A DNA stretch of 64,000 nt from Actinoallomurus purpureus. Its GTDB lineage: Bacteria; Actinomycetota; Actinomycetes; Streptosporangiales; Streptosporangiaceae. The translations under genes were made by a program, and so were the position numbers. The notes beneath the pieces were generated by a model. The model was not told the origin of the DNA. It saw only the letters and a program-made list of their open reading frames with translations, and made no database searches. Numbering within the stretch: position 1 is the first letter of the stretch; every line of letters begins with the position of its first letter. Shown piece after piece: positions 25,112-32,756 of this stretch. The stretch is from contig NZ_JAMXMY010000013.1 of the NCBI RefSeq assembly GCF_024055795.1, forward strand, positions 124,001-188,000, written 5' to 3'.

Positions 25112-25137
25112 ATACCTAAAGGGGGCTAATTTGGTAG
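25112..25137. promoter_or_regulatory. ATACCTA-N12-TTGGTAG box pair upstream of the Rrf2 gene
   Basis: Read on the minus strand this is CTACCAA-N12-TAGGTAT; the same two boxes, ten bases apart, occur in the promoter of the leader peptide and ABC operon (27006-27029). It ends 11 bases before the Rrf2 ATG. A probable binding site for the Rrf2 protein or another sulfur regulator. Confidence 0.5.
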
Positions 25138-25148
25138 CGTAAGACGCC

Positions 25149-25598
25149 ATGCGAATCTCGGCCCGCGCGGACTACGCGATCCGGGCGCTCCTGGAGCTTG
25201 CCGCCGACACCGGCCGGCCACTCACCTGTGAAGCCATCGCCCAGTCCCAGGGCATCCCGCACCGGTTCCTCAAGGCGGTCTTCCGCGACCTGCGGCAGGC
25301 CGAGCTGGTGCGCAGCCAGCGCGGCTGCGAGGGCGGGTACTGGCTGAGCCGCGACGCGGCCTCGATCTCGCTGGCGGCCGTCGTCACCGCGGTCGACGGC
25401 CAGCTGATGACCGTGCATGGCGAGAGTCTCGGCGGCCGGAGTTACCCGGGCCCGGCCGCCCGGCTGTCGGAGCTGTGGTCCGGGGTAAGGAAACGGTTCG
25501 AGGACATCCTGGCCGGCGTGAGCCTGGCCGACCTGCTGGCGGACGACCCGCCCGAGCCGGCCGTGTCGTTGCTGCGCGACGCGGCCCTCAGTGCGTGA
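25149..25598 (+). CDS. Rrf2-family transcriptional regulator
   Basis: 149 residues. Classic Rrf2 start MRISARADYAIRALLELA, HTH in TCEAIAQSQGIPHRFLKAVF, wing RSQRGCEGGYWLSRDAASIS. The three cysteines that ligate the Fe-S cluster in IscR/NsrR are missing (only Cys59 in RGCEGGY), so it resembles the CymR type, which controls sulfur metabolism together with cysteine synthase. No Shine-Dalgarno sequence is visible before ATG 25149, consistent with a leaderless mRNA. First gene of a set with a cupin and a DsbA-like protein, upstream of the sulfonate-type importer; control of that cluster is the simplest reading. Confidence 0.85.
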   Translation: MRISARADYAIRALLELAADTGRPLTCEAIAQSQGIPHRFLKAVFRDLRQAELVRSQRGCEGGYWLSRDAASISLAAVVTAVDGQLMTVHGESLGGRSYPGPAARLSELWSGVRKRFEDILAGVSLADLLADDPPEPAVSLLRDAALSA

Positions 25599-25629
25599 CG
25601 GCACGACGAACACCGATGGGAGCCACCTG

Positions 25630-26052
25630 ATGGCGGACGACTGGCACGGCGAGCTGCGGCACATCCGCGGTACGCAGCTGACCGGGGACACCGGTCAGAC
25701 CATGGGCATGACCCGGCTGGAGGCCATCTCCGGCAAGACGGTCGGCTCGTCGAAGCTCTGGACGGGCAAGACCCTGGTGGCGCCCGACACTAACTCCGGT
25801 GACCACCATCACGGCGACACGGAGACCTCGATCTACGTCGTGTCCGGCAACCCGGTGTTCGTCTTCGCCGACGGTGACACCGAGGTACGCCTGGAGACCG
25901 AGCCCGGCGACTTCGTCTTCGTCCCGCCGTACGCCCCGCACCGCGAGGAGAACCCCGGCGACACCGAGGCGGTCGTGGTCATCTCGCGCAGCAGCCAGGA
26001 GGGCGTCGTGGTGAACCTGCCCAGTCTGTGGTCGCCGGTCGACCGGTCATGA
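25630..26052 (+). CDS. Small cupin-domain protein
   Basis: 140 residues from ATG 25630 (GGGAG seven bases upstream); a GTG at 25591 overlapping the Rrf2 stop is an alternative start. One cupin barrel: motif 1 GDHHHGDTETSIYVVSG with three His and a Glu-like ligand, motif 2 PGDFVFVPPYAPHREEN. Metal binding is likely; the reaction is unknown. It overlaps the next gene by four bases (ATGA). Stand-alone cupins of this kind are common in actinobacterial organosulfur gene sets. Confidence 0.8.
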   Translation: MADDWHGELRHIRGTQLTGDTGQTMGMTRLEAISGKTVGSSKLWTGKTLVAPDTNSGDHHHGDTETSIYVVSGNPVFVFADGDTEVRLETEPGDFVFVPPYAPHREENPGDTEAVVVISRSSQEGVVVNLPSLWSPVDRS

Positions 26053-26936
26053 CCGCGGGCGGCCCGCTGACCGTCGTGGAGTTCACCGACCCCGCGTGCC
26101 CGTGGGCGTGGGGCTCGGAACCGAAGTTCCGCTGGCTTCGCGCCGCGCTGGACGGCGTGGCCGCCTGGCGCCGCGTCTACGGGATCCTGTTCGACGATGA
26201 CGACGATCCGGCGCCCGACCCCGACGCGGAGGCCGCCTGGTACCACCGGTACACCACCGGCATCGCCGCGCACACCGGAGCACCGTACGCCTCGCGGCTG
26301 CGGTGGGTGGCGCGGAGTAGCCGGCCGGCCTCGCTCGCGGCCAAGGCGTCCGAGGCGCAGGGCGCCGAGACCGCGGCCTTCGTCCTGCGCCGGCTGCGCG
26401 AGACGAGCTTCCTGCTGGGCGCGCCCGCCGACGACGTGGAGAGTGTCCTCGACGCGGTGACCGGAGTGCCCGGCCTGGACCACGCCCGGCTCGCCCGCGA
26501 CCTCGTCTCCGATGACGTGCGTTCCGCGGTCCGCCGCGACTGGACGGAGACGCGGGAGCCGTACCCCGAGGTGCTCACAGTCGAGGGGCCGGGTCCGCAT
26601 CCGGGCGCGGCGAAGGAGGTCGGTGGGCGGCATCGGTTCGCCCTGCCCACTCTGGTGTTCAGCGGCCCCGCCGGGCGGGCGGTGGTGCCGGGCTGGCGGG
26701 AGCTCGGCGAGTACGCCGAGGCCGCCGCGCGCGTGGCGCCGGGGCTGCGCCTGGAGGTCTCGCCGCGTACCCCGGCGGAGCTCCTCGAACGCCACCGCAG
26801 CCTGACCGGGCCGGAGCTCGCGCTGCTGGCCGGCTCGGCCGGTCCGCCGCCCGGCGGCGTCCGGTTCGACGGCGCCGGCGGGCCCGTCTGGCTGCACCCG
26901 GCGGAGGCCGCCGCTCACCCGGTCTCCCGCCTCTGA
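26049..26936 (+). CDS. DsbA/FrnE-like thioredoxin-fold protein with a single active-site cysteine
   Basis: 295 residues from ATG 26049, whose ATGA overlaps the cupin stop. LTVVEFTDPACPWAWGSEPK is the start of a DsbA/FrnE-type thioredoxin fold with an inserted helical domain (residues 60-180), and HRFALPTLVFSGP is the cis-Pro strand. FrnE proteins normally have CPWC; here the motif is CPWA, so only one cysteine remains and disulfide exchange would need an external thiol. It could act as an isomerase or glutathione/mycothiol-type transferase. Probably co-transcribed with the Rrf2 and cupin genes. Confidence 0.7.
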   Translation: MTAGGPLTVVEFTDPACPWAWGSEPKFRWLRAALDGVAAWRRVYGILFDDDDDPAPDPDAEAAWYHRYTTGIAAHTGAPYASRLRWVARSSRPASLAAKASEAQGAETAAFVLRRLRETSFLLGAPADDVESVLDAVTGVPGLDHARLARDLVSDDVRSAVRRDWTETREPYPEVLTVEGPGPHPGAAKEVGGRHRFALPTLVFSGPAGRAVVPGWRELGEYAEAAARVAPGLRLEVSPRTPAELLERHRSLTGPELALLAGSAGPPPGGVRFDGAGGPVWLHPAEAAAHPVSRL

Positions 26937-26992
26937 CCATCGGCTCGGAGCGTATGAGCGCTGGTCGCATATAAGACATATCTAGGTGGCTA

Positions 26993-27029
26993 TTGACAGG
27001 ATTTACTACCAAGGCGACCATATAGGTAT
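26993..27029 (+). promoter_or_regulatory. Promoter of the leader peptide and ABC operon with CTACCAA-N10-TAGGTAT boxes
   Basis: TTGACA (26993-26998) with GACCAT 17 bases later (27016-27021) places the transcription start at about the leader ATG 27028, so the leader would be leaderless. CTACCAA (27006-27012) and TAGGTAT (27023-27029) overlap the spacer and start site, where a repressor would block initiation. Confidence 0.5.
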
Positions 27030-27102
27030 GACTTCGACGCATCCGGGCGTGGTCTGCCGCTTCGTCGACTACCGGCGTACGTCCAGCGCCCTGTGTTGGT
27101 AG
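27028..27102 (+). CDS. 24-residue Cys-containing leader peptide of the sulfur operon
   Basis: ATG 27028 to TAG 27100-27102. The C-terminal half reads CRFVDYRRTSSALC followed by W, which fits the short actinobacterial leader peptides annotated before sulfur genes (Arg-rich core, [V/I]D, S-A-x-C near the end). Cysteines at positions 10 and 23. Known analogues: cysteine-sensing uORFs, where slow translation at Cys codons changes read-through of downstream genes. No ribosome site precedes it; the promoter spacing suggests a leaderless mRNA. The stop codon lies 15 bases before the hairpin at 27118. Confidence 0.7.
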   Translation: MTSTHPGVVCRFVDYRRTSSALCW

Positions 27103-27117
27103 CCGCGGGCCCCGGAG

Positions 27118-27300
27118 CCACCGTCGTCGGTGGAGCTCCCTCCCGCGCGACCGTCCCTCACGCCGGATCGTTCCCTCTCTCCTGATCTCCCCAGCGCCGC
27201 GGAGATCCCCCTCGTCTCACGACTCCTCCGGAGACCGCCACGCGCCGTCCCCGGGACATCGCCGCGCCGACCCGCCGTCCCTCCGGTACCCCGACCGTTC
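27118..27300 (+). promoter_or_regulatory. Attenuator-like leader: hairpin then C-rich, G-poor tract
   Basis: CCACCG-tcgt-CGGTGG (27118-27133) is a perfect 6-bp stem with a tetraloop. It is followed by about 110 bases rich in C and T and poor in G (runs such as CTCCCTCCC, GTTCCCTCTCTCCTGATC, CCCCCTCGTCTC), the composition expected of a Rho-binding (rut) site. In leader-peptide attenuation Rho loads here when the leader is translated normally. The mechanism is inference. Confidence 0.4.
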
Positions 27301-27323
27301 GCGAAAGGTGGACTCGACCCCCC

Positions 27324-28862
27324 ATGAACACCGCTCTCTCCGAACCCAGCAGACGTTCCTTTCTGGGGCTCGGCCTCGCCACCGGCTCGTCGCTCCTGCT
27401 CGCCGCCTGCGGCGCCGGCGGCGCGGCGGGCTCAGGCGGGGCCTCGGCCGACACGCTCAAGTGGGGCTGGGCCCTGCCCACGTCGTGGGACCCCGTGACG
27501 TCGTCGGCGGGCTGGGACGTGCACGCCCTCTCACTCGTGTACGCCGGGCTCACCAAGCACGACTCGCAGGGCACCGCGGTCCCGGCCCTCGCCGAGTCGT
27601 GGGCGTACAGCGAGAAGGGCAGCCGCGTCACGTTCAAGCTGCGGTCCGGCCTGAAGTTCAGCGACGGCACGACGCTCGACGCGACCGCGGTGAAGAAGAG
27701 CATCGAACGCGGACGCGACGCGCCGAAGTCGCTGATCGCCGCGCAGCTCGCCGACGTCAAGACCGTCAGCGCCCCGGACCCCACGACCGTCGTCATCGAT
27801 CTCAGGTCCCCCAACTATCAGATCCCCAGCCTGTTCGCCGGAAAGACCGGCATGGTGGTCAACCCCGCGGCGTTCGAGAGCAACGCCGCGGGACTGGCCA
27901 CCAAGCCGGCCGGTGCCGGCCCGTACACCCTGACCTCGTACGTCGAGAACTCTCAGGCGACCCTCAAGCGCAACCCGAACTACTGGGACGCCGCCTCGAT
28001 CAAGGTGGCGAACTTCCAGCTCTTCCCGCTGCCGGACGCCGCCACGGTGATCGCCGGGCTGCAGTCCGGCCGCTACAACGTCGCCCAGATCCCGGGCAGC
28101 CAGGTCGCCGCGGCCAAGGCCGCCGGGCTCGAGGTCCAGGTGATCCCGTCCCTGGTGGTCGCGGTGCTGGACGTCAACATCACCAAACCGCCGTTCGACG
28201 ACCCCAACGCGGCGCTGGCGCTGAAGTTCGCGGTGGACCGCGCGGCGCTGCTGAAGACCCAGCAGTTCGGCATCGGCGAGGTCTCCTACCAGCCGTTCCC
28301 CAAGGGCTACGTGGGCTACGACCCGGCGCTGGAGGGCATCTACGCGTACGACCCGGCCAAGGCACGCCAGCTCCTCGCCAAGTCCAAGTACGGCATCGGA
28401 GCACCGGTCACCATCACCGCCTCGGCTACCGGTAACCTCCCGCAGCAGCTCCAGGCCCAGCTCCAGGCGGTGGGGTTCAAGCCGACGATCGAGACGATCC
28501 CGCAGGCCGAGGCCACGCAGACCTTCTACATCCAGCATTCCAAGGCGCTGGCCGTGGACGGGTTCGCCGGCCGCGACTCGACCGCGCAGACGTTCCAGGT
28601 GCTGTTCGGCGCCGAGGGCCTGATGAACCCGGGCCGCACCACGCCACCGGAGCTGAACGCGGCGGTCCAGAAGATCGTCCAGACGCCGCTGGACGACCCG
28701 AAGTACCCGCAGGTGGTGCAGGCCGCGACCGCCGCCGCCGTGCGCACGATGCCGAACGTCTTCCTGTTCACCACGCCGCGGATCCTGGCGCACACCACGT
28801 CGGTGTCGCCGCTGCCGAAGGACACCGTCGTCCAGCGCTTCGAGGGGGTCACGCTCACGTGA
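27324..28862 (+). CDS. ABC importer substrate-binding lipoprotein (SBP family 5, Dpp/Opp type)
   Basis: 512 residues. SRRSFLGLGLATGSSLLLAAC combines a twin-arginine motif with a lipobox (Cys30 or thereabouts), giving a membrane-anchored extracellular protein. The body is the SBP_bac_5 fold: WALPTSWDPVTSSAGWD, LAESWAYSEKGSRVTFKLR, GLKFSDGTTLDATAVK and KRNPNYWD. Family members bind peptides, nickel, glycosides or opine-like compounds. With SsuD- and SsuE-like genes downstream, a sulfur-containing organic solute is likely. AAAGGTGG precedes the ATG at a rather long distance. First structural gene of the operon. Confidence 0.88.
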   Translation: MNTALSEPSRRSFLGLGLATGSSLLLAACGAGGAAGSGGASADTLKWGWALPTSWDPVTSSAGWDVHALSLVYAGLTKHDSQGTAVPALAESWAYSEKGSRVTFKLRSGLKFSDGTTLDATAVKKSIERGRDAPKSLIAAQLADVKTVSAPDPTTVVIDLRSPNYQIPSLFAGKTGMVVNPAAFESNAAGLATKPAGAGPYTLTSYVENSQATLKRNPNYWDAASIKVANFQLFPLPDAATVIAGLQSGRYNVAQIPGSQVAAAKAAGLEVQVIPSLVVAVLDVNITKPPFDDPNAALALKFAVDRAALLKTQQFGIGEVSYQPFPKGYVGYDPALEGIYAYDPAKARQLLAKSKYGIGAPVTITASATGNLPQQLQAQLQAVGFKPTIETIPQAEATQTFYIQHSKALAVDGFAGRDSTAQTFQVLFGAEGLMNPGRTTPPELNAAVQKIVQTPLDDPKYPQVVQAATAAAVRTMPNVFLFTTPRILAHTTSVSPLPKDTVVQRFEGVTLT

Positions 28863-28884
28863 ACGCCCCGGATCGGAGCACCCG

Positions 28885-29892
28885 ATGAGCGCCGTCGTCG
28901 CGGTGCCACGGCCCGGCGCCGCGGTCGCCGAGACCTGGCGGCTGTCCGGCTGGGCCCGCAGGGTGCTGCGGATGCTGGTCACCACGGCCACGGTCTTCCT
29001 CATCACCTCGTTCGGCACGTACGCGCTCGGGGCGCTGTCGAAGACCAACCCGGCCGCGGCCGTGCTCGGCGAGACCGCCACCCCGGCGGACATCACCCGT
29101 ATGAACCACCAGTTCGGGCTGGACCGGCCGCTGCTCGTGCAGTACGCGACCTGGCTGGGCCACGCCTTCACCGGCGACCTCGGCACCTCCTACTTCACCT
29201 CCATCCCGGTCGCCGCCAGCGTCCGCCAGGCGCTGCCGGTGGACCTCGGCATCACCGGCCTGGCCGCGCTGTTCGCCGTGCTGATCGGCGGCACGGCCGG
29301 GATCGCGGCGGCGCTGAACGGCGGTGGGCGGCTGGACCGCTCGGTCACCGCGGTCTGCTCCGCCCTCAGCACCATCCCCGGGTTCGTCATCGGCATCGTC
29401 TTGATCGTGGTGTTCTCCGCGACCCTGCGGATCCTGCCGGCCGGCGGATACGTGAGCTTCGGCACCGACCCGGTCCAGTGGTTCCGGTGCCTGCTCATGC
29501 CGTCCTTCGCGCTGAGCCTCACCCTGGCGGCTCACATCGCCCGGCAGCTGCGGACCTCGCTGGTCGCCACGCTGCGGGAGAACTACGTCGTCGGGGCGAC
29601 CGTGCGCGGCCTGTCGCAGCGGCGGGTGCTGCTGCGGCACGCGCTGCGCAACGCCATGGGACCGGCGCTGGGCATCCTCACCGTGGGCGTGCCCGCGCTG
29701 CTCAGCGGCTCGGTGCCCACCGAGCGGATCTTCAACCTGCCGGGCGTCGCGCTGCTGACGCTCCAGTCGGCGGAGCGGCACGACATCCCGGTGATCCAGG
29801 GGACGCTGCTGGTGACCGTGACCACCGTACTGGTGTGCAACCTGGTCCTCGGCGCGCTGCTCGCCCGGTTCACCCCGCAGGCGAGGAGGTAG
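28885..29892 (+). CDS. ABC importer permease, DppB type
   Basis: 335 residues, GGAG upstream of ATG 28885. One N-terminal membrane segment (MLVTTATVFLITSFGTYALG), a periplasmic loop with FGLDRPLLVQYATWLGHAFTGDLGTSY and five further segments. The EAA-like coupling loop reads RQLRTSLVATLRENYVVGAT, followed by RGLSQRRVLLRHALRNAMGP, as in DppB/OppB. It pairs with the next permease. The 3' end contains the ribosome site (GGAGG) of the following gene. Confidence 0.88.
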   Translation: MSAVVAVPRPGAAVAETWRLSGWARRVLRMLVTTATVFLITSFGTYALGALSKTNPAAAVLGETATPADITRMNHQFGLDRPLLVQYATWLGHAFTGDLGTSYFTSIPVAASVRQALPVDLGITGLAALFAVLIGGTAGIAAALNGGGRLDRSVTAVCSALSTIPGFVIGIVLIVVFSATLRILPAGGYVSFGTDPVQWFRCLLMPSFALSLTLAAHIARQLRTSLVATLRENYVVGATVRGLSQRRVLLRHALRNAMGPALGILTVGVPALLSGSVPTERIFNLPGVALLTLQSAERHDIPVIQGTLLVTVTTVLVCNLVLGALLARFTPQARR

Positions 29893-29894
29893 CC

Positions 29895-30782
29895 GTGCGT
29901 ACTCTCCGCCGCGCTCTGCGGCTGCCGTCGGCCCGGCTGTCGGCCGTCGTTCTGGTCGTCGTGGCGGTGGCCGCGGTGTTCGGCCACTGGCTCGCGCCCC
30001 TCGACCCGCTGGCCCAGGACTCGGCTCACGTGCTGTCCGGCCCGAGCGCCGGCCACCTCCTCGGGACCGACGGCCTCGGCCGGGACGTGCTCAGCCGGCT
30101 CGTCGCCGGCACCTCCTCGTCCATCGTCGCGACCCTGGAGGCCGTCGGCACGGCGCTGCTGGTCGGGATCGTCCTGGGCATCGGCTCGCTCTGGCTGGGC
30201 CGGGGGTACGAATGGGCGTCGCTGCGGTTCGTCGACTCGCTGCAGACCCTGCCGTACGTCGTGTTCGTGGTCGCCGTGGTCGGTGTGCTCGGCAACGGCC
30301 TGACCCAGGCGATGCTCGCCATCGGGCTGCTCTACTCCCCGATCTTCTTCCGGGTGAGCCGGGCCGCCTCGCTCGCCCTGCTCCGCGCCCAGTACGTCGA
30401 GGCGGCCGAGCTCTTCGGCGCGACCCGGCTCTGGATCCTGCGCACCCATCTGTGGAGCAAGATCCTGCCGACCATCGCGGTCACCGCGGCGCAGGCGAGC
30501 GCCGAGTGCCTGCTCGCCGTGCAGTCACTGAGCTTCCTGGGCATCGGGGTGCAGCCACCGGCGCCGACGTGGGGCGGCATGCTGGCCGACGACCTGGGCT
30601 TTTTGGCCCAGCAGCCGTGGGCCCCGCTCATTCCCGCCATCACGATCATGATCACGGTGGGTGCGCTGAACGCCATCGCCGACGCGATCAGCGACAGCGC
30701 CGACCTGCTCGTCGTGGACGCCTCGCCGCCCCAGCCCGGCTCCGCCCAGGAGGTGTCCGATGCCGCCGTCGCCGTCCGCTGA
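29895..30782 (+). CDS. ABC importer permease, DppC type
   Basis: 295 residues from GTG 29895, two bases after the preceding stop, with GGAGG five bases upstream. The frame is open far upstream, but that part is a shadow of the DppB-type gene. Features: LAPLDPLAQD...HLLGTDGLGRDVLSRLVAG at the N terminus (DppC signature), membrane segments, and the coupling loop QYVEAAELFGATRLWILRTH. Ends VDASPPQPGSAQE, overlapping the ATPase gene by 23 bases. Confidence 0.88.
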   Translation: MRTLRRALRLPSARLSAVVLVVVAVAAVFGHWLAPLDPLAQDSAHVLSGPSAGHLLGTDGLGRDVLSRLVAGTSSSIVATLEAVGTALLVGIVLGIGSLWLGRGYEWASLRFVDSLQTLPYVVFVVAVVGVLGNGLTQAMLAIGLLYSPIFFRVSRAASLALLRAQYVEAAELFGATRLWILRTHLWSKILPTIAVTAAQASAECLLAVQSLSFLGIGVQPPAPTWGGMLADDLGFLAQQPWAPLIPAITIMITVGALNAIADAISDSADLLVVDASPPQPGSAQEVSDAAVAVR

Positions 30783-31767
30783 GACCCGTGCCGAGCCCCG
30801 GCCCGCCGCCGCACCGGCCACCCCGCTGCTCCGCGTCGGCGGCCTGCACGTCACGGTCGGCGGCGGCACCGCCGAGGCCGTCCGCGACGTCTCCTTCACC
30901 GTCCACCGCGGCGAGTCCGTGGGTCTGGTCGGCGAGTCCGGGAGCGGCAAGACGCTGACCTGCCGGTCGATCCTGGGCGTGCTGCCGAAGGGCTGCGCGG
31001 TCAGCGCGGGGACCGTCGACCTGGCCGGCGTCGAGCTGACCGCGCTGACCCGCCGCGAGTGGGACGGCGTACGCGGCCGTGCGCTCGGCGCGGTCTTCCA
31101 GGACCCCGCGTCGTACCTGAATCCGTCGATCACGGTGGGCCGCCAGCTCACCGAGTCGCTCCGGGTGGCCGCCGGGCTGCCGAAGGACCAGGCTCGTACG
31201 CGGGCCGTCGAGTTGCTCGACGCGGTCGGCCTGCGCGACCCGTCCAGGGTCTATCACCGGTACCCGGACGAGCTGTCCGGCGGCATGCTGCAGCGGGTTC
31301 TCATCGCGATCGCGATCGGCGGCGAGCCGGACCTGCTCATCGCCGACGAGGCGACGACCGCACTGGACGTGGTGGTCCAGGCCGAGGTGCTGGATCTGCT
31401 CGCGCGACTGCGGGCAGAGCGCGGCCTGTCGCTGCTGCTGGTCACGCACGACCTCGCCGTGGTCGCCGAGACGTGCGACCGGGTGCTCGTGTTCTACGCC
31501 GGGGAGCTCGTGGAGTCGGGCCCGACCGAGCAGGTGCTGCGGTCGCCCGCCCACCCGTACACCGAGGCGCTGCTGCGGGTCGCGGCGCCCGGCTCGGTGG
31601 AGGTGCTGCCCGGCCGGCCGCCGCCGACCGGCGCGGAGCTGCCCGGCTGCCGCTTCGCCGACCGGTGCCCGTACGCCGAGGACCGCTGCACGGCCCGGCC
31701 GGTGGCGCTGCGGACGACAGGCGACGGTCGCGCGGCCCGGTGTGTTCGCGTCGGGGAGCAGCCATGA
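30760..31767 (+). CDS. ABC importer ATPase, DppD type
   Basis: 335 residues. Walker A GESGSGKT, Q-loop VFQDPASYLNPSI, signature LSGGMLQRVLIAIAI, Walker B LLIADEATTALD, switch His in LVTHDLAVVAE. The C-terminal Cys-containing extension (GCRFADRCPYAEDRC) is the oligopeptide-transporter domain that often binds an Fe-S cluster. It overlaps the upstream permease by 23 bases and the next ATPase by four (ATGA). Supplies half of the ATPase dimer for the importer. Confidence 0.92.
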   Translation: MPPSPSAETRAEPRPAAAPATPLLRVGGLHVTVGGGTAEAVRDVSFTVHRGESVGLVGESGSGKTLTCRSILGVLPKGCAVSAGTVDLAGVELTALTRREWDGVRGRALGAVFQDPASYLNPSITVGRQLTESLRVAAGLPKDQARTRAVELLDAVGLRDPSRVYHRYPDELSGGMLQRVLIAIAIGGEPDLLIADEATTALDVVVQAEVLDLLARLRAERGLSLLLVTHDLAVVAETCDRVLVFYAGELVESGPTEQVLRSPAHPYTEALLRVAAPGSVEVLPGRPPPTGAELPGCRFADRCPYAEDRCTARPVALRTTGDGRAARCVRVGEQP

Positions 31768-32756
31768 GCGAAAGCCTGCTGGACGTCGAGGGGCTCGCAG
31801 TCTCGTACGGCCGCCCGTCAGGCCGGGTGCTGTCCGACGTGAGCCTGAGCGTACGGCCCGGGGAGATCGTCGGCGTGGTCGGGGAGACCGGCTCGGGCAA
31901 GACGACGCTGGTACGCGCCGTGGTCGGCCTCGTCCCGGCGGAGGCGGGGCGGGTCACCTTCGACGGCACGGAGGTGACGGCGCTGCGGGGGCGGCGGCTG
32001 CGGGCGTTCCGCCGGGCCGGGGGGATCCAGCTGGTCTTCCAGGATCCGCTGCGTTCCCTCGACCCGGACCTGACCGTGGCGGCGATCGTCGCCGAGGGGC
32101 TGACCGTCGCCGGCGGCCTCACACGGTCCGAGCAGGCCGAACGCGTGGACGAGGCGCTGACCCGCGTCGGCCTCGACCCCGCGCTCGCGTCCCGCAGGCC
32201 CGGGCAGATCTCCGGCGGGCAGCGGCAGCGGGTCGCTCTGGCCCGTGCCATCGCGGTACGCCCGAAGCTGCTGCTGTGCGACGAGCCGGTCAGCGCCCTG
32301 GACGCCTCCAGCCGCAACCGGGTCCTGGTGCTGCTGGACCGGCTGCGCCGCGAGCTCGGCGTCGCGATTGTGATGATCTCCCATGATCTGACGTCGCTGG
32401 CCGGGGCGGTGGACCGGGTCGCGGTGCTGTTCGGCGGGCGGCTCGTGGAGCAGGGCCCGGTCGGCGAGGTGTTCGGTGACCCTGCCCACCCGTACACCGC
32501 GCTGCTGGTCGCCTCGGCCCCGAGCATCGGCGAACGTCCGCTCGGCCGGCCCGCCGCGAGCCTGCGCCCGGCCCCGGACCGGGAGCCGTGGCCGCACGGT
32601 GACGGATGCCGGTACGCCCCGATGTGCCCGTTCGCCACCGCCGAGTGCGCCGTCGAGCCGCGGCGCGAATCACGGGCGGGTGGCCGGGCCGTGGCCTGCC
32701 ACCACGCCGACACCTGGCCCGACCTGGTCGGGCGGACAAGAGGAGCACTGACATGA
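31764..32756 (+). CDS. ABC importer ATPase, DppF type
   Basis: 330 residues from ATG 31764 (ATGA overlap with the previous stop). Walker A GETGSGKT, Q-loop FQDPLRSLDPDL, signature ISGGQRQRVALARAI, Walker B LLLCDEPVSALD, switch His in MISHDLTSL. The C-terminal domain has Cys residues in DGCRYAPMCPFATAECAVE as in DppF/OppF. It overlaps the LLM monooxygenase gene by ATGA, so import and oxidation genes are translationally coupled. Confidence 0.92.
   Translation: MSESLLDVEGLAVSYGRPSGRVLSDVSLSVRPGEIVGVVGETGSGKTTLVRAVVGLVPAEAGRVTFDGTEVTALRGRRLRAFRRAGGIQLVFQDPLRSLDPDLTVAAIVAEGLTVAGGLTRSEQAERVDEALTRVGLDPALASRRPGQISGGQRQRVALARAIAVRPKLLLCDEPVSALDASSRNRVLVLLDRLRRELGVAIVMISHDLTSLAGAVDRVAVLFGGRLVEQGPVGEVFGDPAHPYTALLVASAPSIGERPLGRPAASLRPAPDREPWPHGDGCRYAPMCPFATAECAVEPRRESRAGGRAVACHHADTWPDLVGRTRGALT

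Noticed and set aside
27531-29186. 551-codon minus-strand open frame over the binding protein and permease genes
   Set aside because: Spans two real genes on the other strand and has no domain signature.
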